A stretch of DNA of 12,180 nucleotides from Hypholoma sublateritium FD-334 SS-4 (taxonomy: Eukaryota; Basidiomycota; Agaricomycetes; Agaricales; Strophariaceae): the NCBI GenBank assembly GCA_000827495.1, contig KN817803.1, positions 1 to 12,180 on the forward strand, read 5' to 3'. The notes beneath the pieces are model-generated. The model searched no databases, was not told where the DNA came from, and worked only from the letters and a program-made list of their open reading frames with translations. The position numbers were made by a program, and so were the translations under genes. The first letter of the stretch is position 1; each line of letters begins with the position of its first letter. This document shows, piece by piece, positions 1 to 8,080 of the stretch.

Positions 1-1
1 G

Positions 2-1444
2 CTGCCGCCCCTCAAATTTGGTCCTCCGCGGGGTGGAAAATGCCTGGAAGGATCCAGTGTGCCGCCGACAGTCAACACCAAAGGGTTGACGCCGGTTAGT
101 ACCCCCGTCAGCGTGGACGCCGCCCATGTTGCCGGTAGTGTCTTATGTGGATCCGCCGTTGCCGCCCCTCCTCAACCTGGCATTGGACTGAATGAATCTC
201 GTGGACCGAATGAATCTCGTGGACCGACGCCGCCCGCGTCCAGGGCTCCCAGTCCAGTCCCTGCCGCGGAGCAACCCTCTTCATCGGCAATACCAACGTC
301 TGAAGTACCGCCAAGCTTACACTCGTTAAGTCAAGACAGCGTAGCCGGCTCTGGAACTTTGCAGACGNCTGCTACGCCGTCGTGCACTGCATCCATGCAT
401 CCGCGCTCCGCTTCTGCTGTCCCAATATCGTCAAGCCGCGTTGTGGCGCCCATTCGCGCGATGTCGNNGGCNCCAACAACGATTCCTTCCGGTGTCTCGC
501 ATGCAACCATCGATAACAACNCCCTCGATGCCAGCCAGCCACCTGACGCCCCNACACCTGTCCAACCTGAGAACAATGGTGTCGTTACTCCAGAACACCA
601 CCCTGCCGACACCCAACCACACACCGCCCAGACCACCGCCGTCCCTCCTCCCATTCACGCGAGAGGCNCAGTAGAAGTACCAGACAATTTGATACCTGAA
701 ACGCCCATCTCTCAAATTGTCGATTTCCCGCCGCCTCCACAGCCCGCCTCCGTCCCAGCGATGTCAATATCCAACACCATTGGGCGGGTTCCCCTCCATC
801 CGGGCTCCGTATCTGTTCCCAACATACAGGAACTTCAACAAGCCAAGGTTCAGAAGCAGCACCGCAAGCGAAGNGGAACATCAACGAACGGCGGGCCCGT
901 CCAGCAGAAGAAGAGGAAGACGGGCCAAATCGATATGCCGCCGGCTGCCTCCAGCTCCGCTGCTGAAGATACTGCCAATAATCGGCCGTTATGGGCAAAT
1001 AATGCCATTTCTCTTTTTAGCTCGAACGATCTTGGACCCGAGTGGCGCACCCTGGTTTCTAGGTGGCTTGAACTTGAGGCTGCCTCGGGCTTTCAAGGAA
1101 GCGTAAGACTACCAGCCCATCGCCGCCCTCGCGCAATAGCCGACTGGATTCAAAGGGCGCGTTCATCGATGTTTCGCCCTGAAATCAAGAACGTTGATGG
1201 GTTTGCGGCCGACTTCACCGCCTGGTGGCGACACATGCAACCAACCTGGAGGTCCGATAGAAATACACCTCGCGAGGATGACGACTGGGATAAGATTAAA
1301 AGTACNGGTGCGAATGGCCTGGTGAGCGTGATCGCTGCGCTCTTTTTCTGGGGNGATGCTATTCAGAGCAAACCAACNGGGGGGAGACAGACATGGCTCA
1401 ATGCCCTAGAAGACGTCAACTATGTCGTCGGTCAGCTTCNTTGA
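2..1444 (+). CDS. 3' part of an HMG-like/Trp-rich family gene (copy A), cut by the window start
   Basis: The reading frame is open from base 2 to the TGA at 1442-1444, about 480 residues, so the 5' end lies outside the window. The first two thirds are low complexity, rich in Pro, Ser, Thr and Ala, and end in a basic patch (QQKKRKTGQ) that could be a nuclear localisation signal. The last ~150 residues form a domain with spaced aromatics: an NDLGPEW motif, ADWIQRARS, AWWRHMQPTW, GANGLVSVIAALFFW, and a closing LNALEDVNYVVGQL. The same domain, in the same order, ends the gene at 8081-10519 (there KDLGGGW, GAWIARARS, TWWRTLQP, GKNGILSVLAALWFW), so the two are paralogues. By comparison, the missing 5' part should carry an HMG-box-like and a central domain. 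Twelve ambiguous bases fall inside this frame, but none opens a frameshift. Function is unknown; a nuclear, DNA-associated role is only inferred. Confidence 0.85.
   Translation: MPPLKFGPPRGGKCLEGSSVPPTVNTKGLTPVSTPVSVDAAHVAGSVLCGSAVAAPPQPGIGLNESRGPNESRGPTPPASRAPSPVPAAEQPSSSAIPTSEVPPSLHSLSQDSVAGSGTLQTXATPSCTASMHPRSASAVPISSSRVVAPIRAMSXXPTTIPSGVSHATIDNNXLDASQPPDAXTPVQPENNGVVTPEHHPADTQPHTAQTTAVPPPIHARGXVEVPDNLIPETPISQIVDFPPPPQPASVPAMSISNTIGRVPLHPGSVSVPNIQELQQAKVQKQHRKRXGTSTNGGPVQQKKRKTGQIDMPPAASSSAAEDTANNRPLWANNAISLFSSNDLGPEWRTLVSRWLELEAASGFQGSVRLPAHRRPRAIADWIQRARSSMFRPEIKNVDGFAADFTAWWRHMQPTWRSDRNTPREDDDWDKIKSXGANGLVSVIAALFFWXDAIQSKPXGGRQTWLNALEDVNYVVGQLX
190..225 (+). repeat. 18-bp in-frame tandem duplication
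   Basis: Two identical 18-bp units lie back to back at 190-207 and 208-225. They encode NESRGP twice in the disordered part of copy A. The length is a multiple of three, so the frame is kept, as expected for slippage in a linker under little constraint. Confidence 0.9.
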
Positions 1445-2038
1445 CTCGAAGACGAATGTTTTACCCAAATCGGAGCCCATTCCCGGTTCCGTTTCTTCTA
1501 ATATTCTCGATTCGCTTTCCTACAAGGCTACAATCTTCCTCCTACCTTCCTATTACATCGCTATCAGACTTTAGTACTTCTTTTAATATCTTTTTTTAGT
1601 GACATTTTTCCTCAACGTTCATTCAACCCGGTTGCTTCTGCCTTTGCTAGTAGTCAATATATATTCTAATCTGCTAGATAGTTTATTCAACTATATATTT
1701 CACCTGCAATGTTTTACTGACGGCCATATTTTACGATGTTAGATCTGTGATGACACATGTGACTTATTATATCTTATCAGATGTATCACGCAAAAATCAC
1801 ATGTATGCCGCACTTCCCGAAAATACTGTGGCAATGCCGAGGCTGCCGTGGTGATGTTCATGTTCCAAAGCACCTCCGAGATGCCGGGTGCCACAAGTGG
1901 GCTTGGGGTGGGCAGTTGCCCAAAATCAGGTGTGAAGTGTATGCTTGTACTTCAAAATCTTAGCCTTGGGCAGTTGCCCAAGGCTTTGGGCAGCTGCCCA
2001 TGGGGATGCATCAATATACTTGGGTAACTGCCTGTATT
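1445..2038. other. Non-coding stretch: 3' flank of copy A up to the truncated KDZ gene
   Basis: No convincing gene is visible on either strand. The first ~250 bases are T/C-rich, as expected for a 3' UTR and downstream region. A short sequence near 1604-1618 (GTGACATTTTTCCTC) resembles one downstream of the paralogue near 10619-10634 (TTGACATTTTTACCC), possibly a shared 3'-end remnant. The right part carries the palindrome cluster described separately. Confidence 0.6.
1909..2032. repeat. Cluster of TGGGCA-GY-TGCCCA palindromes
   Basis: Three copies of TGGGCAGYTGCCCA occur at 1909-1922, 1967-1980 and 1987-2000. The one at 1987-2000 is a perfect 14-bp palindrome. The one at 1967-1980 sits in a longer palindrome at 1962-1985, with 11-bp perfect arms (AGCCTTGGGCA) around a GT centre. 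A decayed fourth copy (TGGGTAACTGCC) is at 2021-2032. The cluster stops within ten bases of the point where the KDZ coding frame ends. Confidence 0.85.
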
Positions 2039-2784
2039 TTATGTATGGTAGTAGGGGCTATTGGTGTTGAGGGATGTTCGGCAAAACGTCATCCCAGTCC
2101 ACTTCTAGACAAAACATAAGGTCAGAGGGCGACAATGCGGTGAGGGGGCGAGCTGCGGACCTCGACGACGTGAAAAGGGTGCCTTTGATGTCTCTTCACG
2201 CAGCATTCTACACACACGAGGTCGGGAATGAAGCAGTCAAGGCAGCAATATTCTGCCTGCGCTGGTGGGCTGCGGCCCCGAGACAGACAGTCCGGACACC
2301 TTGTATCATTCCTGAAATCGCCTCGACACTCCCATCGTATGTCTTCGTCGAGGTATTCACTGCGATAGTTTTTCTTCCAATGTACGTGGGGTCTGCTCTT
2401 TGAATTTTAAGTAAACTCTAGTCAGCACCATGCGTAATATAACGGCGACGCGGTGCTCACCGAAATCCGACTTCTAACGCGACGCTTTCGCGCTGGACGC
2501 CCAGAGTCCGTCGGCCTGCTATCAAAAATATCGACCATGATCTCCTCGTTGTAGCGCTCGTCAGTTTCGTCTAATGCAAGCTCTTCATCGTCTTCCGGGG
2601 CCCAGACATTCCCCAGCGTCCACGTCGTTTGGCCTTTCAATGGGGAGCGCGAGGATTCGATGGGCTCTTTCCTGCTGGTCAAGTGGGTTGTGCGCGCGTG
2701 TATAACCTCGAAGTCGTCTTCAAGGGGTATTCTATCGTGGTAATGAGAGGTTTTAGCGCGTTTTTTGGGGCCAGGATTGGGCAT
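2039..2784 (-). pseudogene. KDZ transposase, 5' fragment with CxC2 cysteine cluster; catalytic part lost
   Basis: Exons on the minus strand: 2784-2461, 2397-2161 and 2104-2039 (introns 63 and 56 nt). Joined, they give a 208-aa frame. Residues 1-108 form the usual charged N-terminus with an acidic NVWAPEDDEELALDETDER stretch. Residues 109-187 are the CxC2 cluster: SRPHVHW, RWECRGD, CPDC (142-145), CCLDCF (159-164), CVECC (170-174), and a KRHQRHPFH tail (176-184) that probably completes the zinc ligands. Exon 3 starts with the family-like KWTGMTFCRTSL, then homology stops and a TAA follows nine codons later. Full-length KDZ transposases of this type are much longer (commonly around 900-1,100 aa) and carry an RNase H-fold catalytic domain; none is found downstream. 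The first intron uses an AAG acceptor (2398) and the second a weak GTCCGC donor. It is read as a transposase remnant, though a short CxC2 protein could still be made. It is divergent from the TET/JBP gene. Confidence 0.88.
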
Positions 2785-3154
2785 CGTGCACGCAGAGGAC
2801 TTGGAGGAGGGCCGAACTGCGGACTGTCGAAGGACTTACGACGCAGCGCAAAAAGAAGCCACGTGACTGACGCGATCAACGTGGAACGTGAGATTTCCGA
2901 CGTTGACCGTTCGTCGCGCGTCCTTGCTGTTGGCTTTACCGCTTGACGCGCCACCTCCACCGGCGCGACGCCGCCTCACAACGAACAAGTCCGCAACGCC
3001 GTCCAGGTGAGGTCCAGCTTCATCACCGCCCCCATCTATCAACCACAGCAGGCGCCCCGTTCTTGATATTTGCGTCAGCGGAAATCTTGAACAGGGCGCC
3101 CGCGCCGCCGACTTCGCTACTTCGCTCAACGTACACTGACCTTGACCGCTACAG
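2785..3154. promoter_or_regulatory. Divergent intergenic region between KDZ fragment and TET/JBP gene
   Basis: These 370 bases separate the two start codons and must hold the 5' ends of both genes. On the TET/JBP side a likely 5'-UTR intron runs from a GTGAGG donor at 3007 to a CTACAG acceptor at 3149-3154, directly before the ATG. In that model the upstream exon has an in-frame TGA near 2944 and no ATG, so 3155 remains the start. One CACGTG lies at 2860-2865. No clear TATA box is seen. Confidence 0.6.
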
Positions 3155-4737
3155 ATGGAACCCGCTCTGTCCACTACCCCCATCCTCGCCCACGCGGACT
3201 TCGCCTTCGCTGCTGAACTTCGTGCCAGCATCGAGGCCGAGCAAACATACGCCGCTGCCGACCTTGGGCCCACCGACGCGCTCTCTGAAAAACTCAGAGT
3301 CCTTGAGTACGACGCGTTCTACGGCCCCCTATCGCCGGACGGCACGCCGTCGCCGTCCCCCTCCTCCTCTCGATCCTGCTCCCCAGCCCCGCGAGCCGGC
3401 CCTGCTTCGCCCTCGACCCAAAAAATCGCGCCGAGCTCCCTCCCGCCCCTCGACGCAGCGATACGGAGTGGGAACAGCAAAGGCCGCCGGAACAAGCTGA
3501 AGAGCAAACAAAATCGAAAGGCCGCGCGGGCCAAACAACGTGAAGAAACGCGAGCAGACCCTTACGTAGTCCGAACATCTACCTTCCTCAACCACATCAC
3601 CCCCGCCGTGCCCGCGCGCACTCGATTCGACCTAGAAGCTATCCCTGTGGCCTCTACCGGGTTTGTCGCCCTACCTGACACCGATGGAGGCGACACTTGC
3701 GGCGCCGACGAGCTCGTTCAAATCCACGGGTGTACGTACATTCCGTGGGATGGGTTGTGAGTTGCTGCTCCACCTCCACTAGAAAGTGCGCTGATGCCTA
3801 CACTAAGGAGCAACATCCCAATCACCGACTCCGAAGGTCGAATCATTGCCGTCTTAGTGGCCAGGCCGCAGCAGGGCGACTGGGACTCGGTCCATAGGCA
3901 CGCTTTCAACACATTGAAGTCGACCAGGCGGCGCTGCAGGTTCCCGAAAAACTCGAAGCGTCATCGCCGCGGGAACTTTCCTGTGCTGAACTGCGGCGTC
4001 AGCCACGGCGGCGGACGGACGGTATGGCTATTTTCCCCTACGCTCCGCCCCTCTACTCCCCTAACGGCCCCCGCCGGCAGCAACCAGGTAATCTCTACCA
4101 CTCCGCCGCCAACCGCCGCCAGCTAGACGAGCTACTCGCAAACGACGACTTTAAGCGGATCGCCGGCTTTTCGAGCGCAGCCTTCGCGGCGTGGGCCCCA
4201 AAGCTATACATGTACTACGAAGACCACCTCGACCGACTCCTCGACCACGACCCCTCCCTCCGACGCAACTTCCCCAACAGCATATGGGGCGCTGCCGCCT
4301 TCAACTTTGGGCCGCGAACTGTCACGCGCCGCCACCGTGACTGCGCCAACCTACCATTCGGGTGGTGCGGCGTTACATCCCTCGGCGACTTCGACCCAAA
4401 ACAAGGAGGCCACCTGGTGCTCTGGACATTAAAACTCGTCATCGAGTTTCCCCCGGGATCGACGATTTTACTTCCGTCGGCGGTGATTCCCCACTCAAAC
4501 ACCCCGATCTCCCGTCGCGAACAAAGGGCCTCGTTTACGCAGTACACCGCCGGCGGCCTGTTTCGATGGGTTGACCAAGGGTTTCAATTGCAAACGGAGT
4601 ATATGGCGGGGCTGACGGAGGAGCAGCGCGAAGAGGATTCCAGGGCGATGGAGGAACGCTGTCGGCTTGGCCTCAGCCTTTTCTCGACGCCGGAATCCCT
4701 CCCTGCAGATCAAACACTGCTCAACGCCCGCGTCTGA
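3155..4737 (+). CDS. TET/JBP-family 2-oxoglutarate/Fe(II) DNA dioxygenase
   Basis: Exons 3155-3756, 3808-4021 and 4081-4737 (introns 51 and 59 nt, with CTGAT and CTAAC branch points) give 490 aa. Residues 1-60 are partly helical. Residues 61-100 are Ser/Pro-rich. Residues 109-132 are strongly basic (GRRNKLKSKQNRKAARAKQR), a likely nuclear or DNA-binding segment. The fungal TET/JBP region starts around 190 (YIPWDG, IPITDSEGRIIAVL, GVSHGGGRTQPGN). The core holds the iron-binding HRD (His357, Asp359), FDPKQGGHLVLW, PPGSTILLPSAVIPHSN with the second iron histidine His410, and an Arg (probably Arg421 in REQRASFTQY) for the 2-oxoglutarate carboxylate, then GGLFRWV. All expected active-site residues are present and the frame is unbroken. 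Known relatives oxidise 5-methylcytosine (a Coprinopsis enzyme has been studied) or thymine; the substrate here is inferred. Intron 1 uses an AAG acceptor at 3807; a GAG acceptor three bases later also keeps frame. It is head to head with a KDZ fragment, a known association. Confidence 0.95.
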
Positions 4738-5552
4738 CTGCCGTAGCATACGTTAGTTATAAAAACTGTAAATCATGATAATACTACCTATGGCGACGAG
4801 AATGGATGCGTGATAAAAACATGTAGAACTAAATGTGTGGGCTAGCAAGTTTGAAGGAGGCCAAAAGCTCACATACACTTAAGCAGTAGCTTGGCCGCCA
4901 CACCTACCGGAGTTCATGTTGTATTTGAATTGACGATACGCAGTTATCTTAGGCAGTATCTTGGGGTACAAATATAAAAGTTACTAGCTGTTGTCATTCA
5001 TTTTAAGATAGACTGAACTAAGGTTCAATCCTCAACGTTTACCTTTCTGCAGTCAATAACTTGTTAATAATGTTGCCTAACTGTTGGGATGTGGCGACGT
5101 CGCGACGTTTTGATAAATTTGCAGCCTGCTTCGCACCCCAGGTCCTCCAATATCAAACAATCTTGTTTGTTTACCACTACCCTAGCTTGACCTCGATTCT
5201 GGGAGGGAATCGATAATATATAGCTGCAGTATGGCGCGTCTGACCGAGAAGTGGCGACGTCGCAACGTTGCGCCCCATATCTTGCTGATTATTGCTCCGT
5301 TTCACCTCGGGTTTTCTGAAGAATATACAGAGGATTAATGACTGTATATTAGATACATACTACACCCTACATGGCAGAATCAACATCACCATCCAGTGCG
5401 GTATCAGGGAGTGCAGGAGTAGCTCCTGAAAAGGAACCTGGTGAACCTATTTTAGGTATCCCCCCATTTGTTCATATCTCCGAACGATATCAACTACGAA
5501 GACTTTTAAACGCGCGATTTTTCCTTCATTCCCCTGCTATCTCCCTCGCTCG
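4738..5552. other. Non-coding region between the TET/JBP gene and the 101-aa basic gene
   Basis: No gene with a recognisable protein is seen. The right end should contain the promoter and leader of the gene at 5553: a TTTAAA lies at 5505-5510, then a long T/C-rich run leads to the ATG, as is common in basidiomycete leaders. An open frame from 5371 to 5580 overlaps that ATG in another frame and would act as an upstream ORF only if transcription starts before 5371. Two copies of a palindromic 19-mer lie at 5091 and 5251. Confidence 0.55.
5091..5269. repeat. Pair of 19-bp palindromic motifs exactly 160 bp apart
   Basis: GTGGCGACGTCGCGACGTT at 5091-5109 and GTGGCGACGTCGCAACGTT at 5251-5269 differ at one base. 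Both contain the 10-bp palindrome GCGACGTCGC (5094-5103, 5254-5263). In the second copy a further palindrome, GCAACGTTGC (5262-5271), overlaps it. The surrounding bases do not match, so this is a short shared motif and not a long duplication. A dimeric regulator site is possible; nothing proves it. Confidence 0.85.
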
Positions 5553-6075
5553 ATGGACTCTGAGCCGCTTCCTGAAGTGACATACGTCACTCGTGCCGAT
5601 GACGATGCCAAACTTTCGCGACACCAGGCATTCTACTTGAGGTGCCGCACAACTCAATAGTCTACGTATATTGAATATTCACATTGTACGCGGGCGATTG
5701 CCATCACCAGGAACTCACAAAGGTTGAAGAAGGAGGCGAAAGAGAGAAGGGAAAGGTAAGCACGCCCCATCTTCTCTTTTTTGGTCAGCGGCAGGTCAAC
5801 GGCATGCCATTGTGGGGTCACCTCAACATATGCAGAGCTGCACAAATTCTCCGAAACCAGTCACAGGCGGTGCGACGCGTGGCCGAAGAAAAACGGCAGA
5901 AATCTCAAGCCTCCTATCGAGAACGCAACCGAGAGATGCTCCGCGTGAAGCAAAAACTTTATCGGTGAGCCCCATTTCTTGTGCTTGCCGTGTCCCATCC
6001 CCCAAAACACGTCTGATCTTTCCAACGCGTAGTCAGCGTCATAGTGTCAACGCTCGGGGAAACAAAGGCGCCTGA
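5553..6075 (+). CDS. Small Arg/Lys-rich protein, four exons, function unknown
   Basis: Exons 5553-5641, 5711-5755, 5836-5964 and 6033-6075 join into 306 nt coding for 101 aa. Introns are 69, 80 and 68 nt, all GT...AG. All three exon junctions fall at the same codon phase and each rebuilds an Arg codon, which supports the model. The N-terminus is acidic (MDSEPLPEV, RADDDAK) and the rest is a long basic, probably helical stretch: HQAFYLRNSQRLKKEAKERR, then VRRVAEEKRQKSQASYRERN and MLRVKQKLYR. I recall similar short KRRKSQARYRE-type proteins in agaric genomes but cannot name a domain. A basic helix of this kind suggests nucleic-acid binding or a coiled coil; this is inference. There is no signal peptide or membrane segment. 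The weakest signal is the first donor (GTGCCG). It lies between the TET/JBP gene and the convergent 300-aa gene. Confidence 0.75.
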
Positions 6076-6556
6076 AATGTTTTTACACATGTATCTTTCT
6101 CCTTATGACAGCCGCCGCGTTGAATTCTACATTAAACATATAATCTTTTAAACATGTATGCTAGAAATCCAGCAATTGCACATAGGTAACGTAAGTACTT
6201 GTTGCGATGGCATCTATTCCAGCTTGAAAAATTTTGTGATATGGCCGTGGAGTCGACGTGCTGAAAATAGCGGGAATTTTTCAGTGAACCGTAGTCCAGG
6301 CCACCCAGGTACATTTCTTACGAAAGGCCGGTCAGGGATACGTACAAGGTACCCAGCACTCAGGTGTTTCAAAGTTCAAAGCAAAAAAAAATTTATTGAT
6401 AAGGGCATAGCCGACATCTAGCAGGGATTAGGTATAGGAGGCGCAATTTTACTAGCTACCTATTCATTACAACGCATAGCCTTGTTGCAGTTTGTTGGCG
6501 GCCGGATGGATGGACTACGCGAAGTTGAAAAATTTCCAGCTACGTGGCGGGTACGT
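6076..6556. other. Non-coding region between two convergent genes
   Basis: This stretch lies between the 3' ends of the 101-aa gene (plus) and the 300-aa gene (minus), so it should hold both 3' UTRs and polyadenylation sites. It is AT-rich at 6120-6240 and has no convincing frame or long repeat. A run of nine A at 6384-6392 and two ACATGTAT sequences (6086 and 6153) are the only local patterns seen. Confidence 0.5.
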
Positions 6557-7622
6557 CTAAGGCCTGGATGAAGCCGAATTTTCCTCCAGCGCCTCTAGGA
6601 TCTGGGCGTACCTAAGCTGCGATCCCCGGACAGACGGGCGCGAGGGAGACGCGCTGGACGCGCTGGACGGTGGCTGGCTGGCAGTGGCGAGAGCAGCGGG
6701 TGAACAGGCGGCGATGTGCATGTCGTCAGCGTTTACGAAGGGGCCAGATGGGCGAACAGCGGCATTGGGTGGCGTTATTTCGGACACGGAGGGCGCAGAC
6801 GCACTCACAGGTAGCTGATTGCCGGCGGCGACGTTGGTGTTATCTCCTGCAGGGGCGAGCGACGCAATCTGAGACGTGATTGCAGAGAGTGTCGGCGTCG
6901 CTTCTCCGTTTACCGTGGCATGGTTCATGGAAGGGGCAGGCGGGGAGATCGCCGCGTCGCTGTTCACGTCACCGGGTGGGGAGTCCGGATATCTGGGCCA
7001 GCCAGGAATCTCGTCGGCAAATACCTGGACAATCGGCCGCTTGGTACGACCACGAGGAGCTGGGAGAGGTGCTGACATGGGGGCATGCATGTCAGCAATT
7101 TCAGTCTGTGGGGGCGACGCAGCAGCACTAGAGATGATGCCCGCCTCGTCGCGCCTACTCGCTTTGTGCATGAAATCAGATGCATGGCTAAGCCTGATGG
7201 AAATTTTCAGCAGGTTACCCATGGAGGGTGGTCCGTTCCACGCACCTAGACCTTTTCAACATCTGGACTGGAGGGTGAAGTGAATGGCTTATGACAGTTC
7301 TCGTCGTCTTCTTGACAGTTTCGAAGATGTACGGGGCTGGATAGCAGGTGTATGATGAGCATGTTCAGCAGGAAAATAAATCAAGCAACTTACGTGTGCC
7401 CTCCTGAACATTCTTTGCGGGGAGACGCCGAGTTGTAGTTATGGACATTTTTTGATAGAAGTTCGCAACTTCATCGGACACGTCTTCTGTATAAACCACG
7501 CAGTAAGTGACGAGCCACACAGACGTTGCACACAAATTACCAGCATTGAAGGGTTCGGGGCCATCGACCGAGCTCAGGGAGCTGACATCGGAGAGAGAGT
7601 CAGTAGACTCGTTGTTGGGCAT
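6557..7622 (-). CDS. Unknown 300-aa protein, helical N-terminus and disordered C-terminal region
   Basis: Exons on the minus strand: 7622-7541, 7486-7394, 7336-7246 and 7193-6557. Introns are 54, 57 and 52 nt with GTAATT, GTAAGT and GTGCGT donors and CAG acceptors; all phases match, giving 903 nt. The start MPNNESTDSLSDVSSLSSVD is Ser/Asp-rich. Residues 28-100 look folded or helical (EDVSDEVANFYQKM, TRRLPAKNVQEGTPPYIF, ETVKKTTRTVISHSL, HASDFMHKASRRDEAG). From about 105 on it is Ala/Pro/Ser/Thr-rich, with one patch, GRTKRPIVQVFADEIPGWPR, that looks more constrained, and a final helix YAQILEALEENSASS. I do not recognise a family. It diverges from the HMG-like gene at 8081 across 458 bases, so co-regulation is possible. 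The 3-intron structure argues for a real gene; protein-level support is weak. Confidence 0.65.
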
Positions 7623-8080
7623 GACGGTTATTGATTTGCATTGCAGGTGGTTCGTTGTCGGTTTTATGGTGGTCCTGGGTCATCCAGATCCGGAGATCCA
7701 GATCCTGCGTAAGGTTGCGGCGGCGCATAAGCTCGCATAAGTCAGTGGGCGGACACCGGAGGGACAACGCTTCAAGACGACTGCAAGGACGTTACAAAAC
7801 TTGTTGTGTTGCGGTATTTGTTTTCCGTGCATCACGTGCCTTAGTTTTGATTAACCGCTTGGGTTAATGATCTTGATTGTGCTCGCCCCAACTGCCTTCA
7901 ACATGCTGCTTCAACCTGCCGCTCGGCTTTGACATTCTGCTGAATACGAGATCTTACGAGACGCTTTTCCGTGTACAAGATCACCTATGCTGGATCTGTG
8001 CCTTGTCGCAATAAAGCGCCATGTATGGACTTGGTATGTAATCCTGTTTTTCCCCCTTCGTCTTTACAACCTCTACACAA
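7623..8080. promoter_or_regulatory. Divergent intergenic region upstream of the HMG-like gene and the 300-aa gene
   Basis: These 458 bases carry the 5' ends of two divergent genes. Visible elements: an inverted repeat ATTAACC (7850-7856) and GGTTAAT (7862-7868) with a 5-nt spacer; a CACGTG at 7833-7838; two ATCCAGATCC copies around 7683-7706; and a T/C-rich run just before the ATG at 8081, whose context ACAAATGG is good for initiation. No clear TATA box. Confidence 0.55.

Noticed and set aside
1781..1963. 60-codon plus-strand frame with several cysteines
   Set aside because: Short, runs into the palindrome cluster, and the Cys spacing matches no family known to me; likely chance.
2074..2403. 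109-codon open frame on the plus strand
   Set aside because: It is antisense to the CxC2 exon, whose cysteine pattern on the minus strand is clear.
5371..5580. 69-codon plus-strand frame starting MAESTSPSSA
   Set aside because: It overlaps the start of the 101-aa gene in another frame and no splice was found that joins it sensibly; kept only as a possible upstream ORF.
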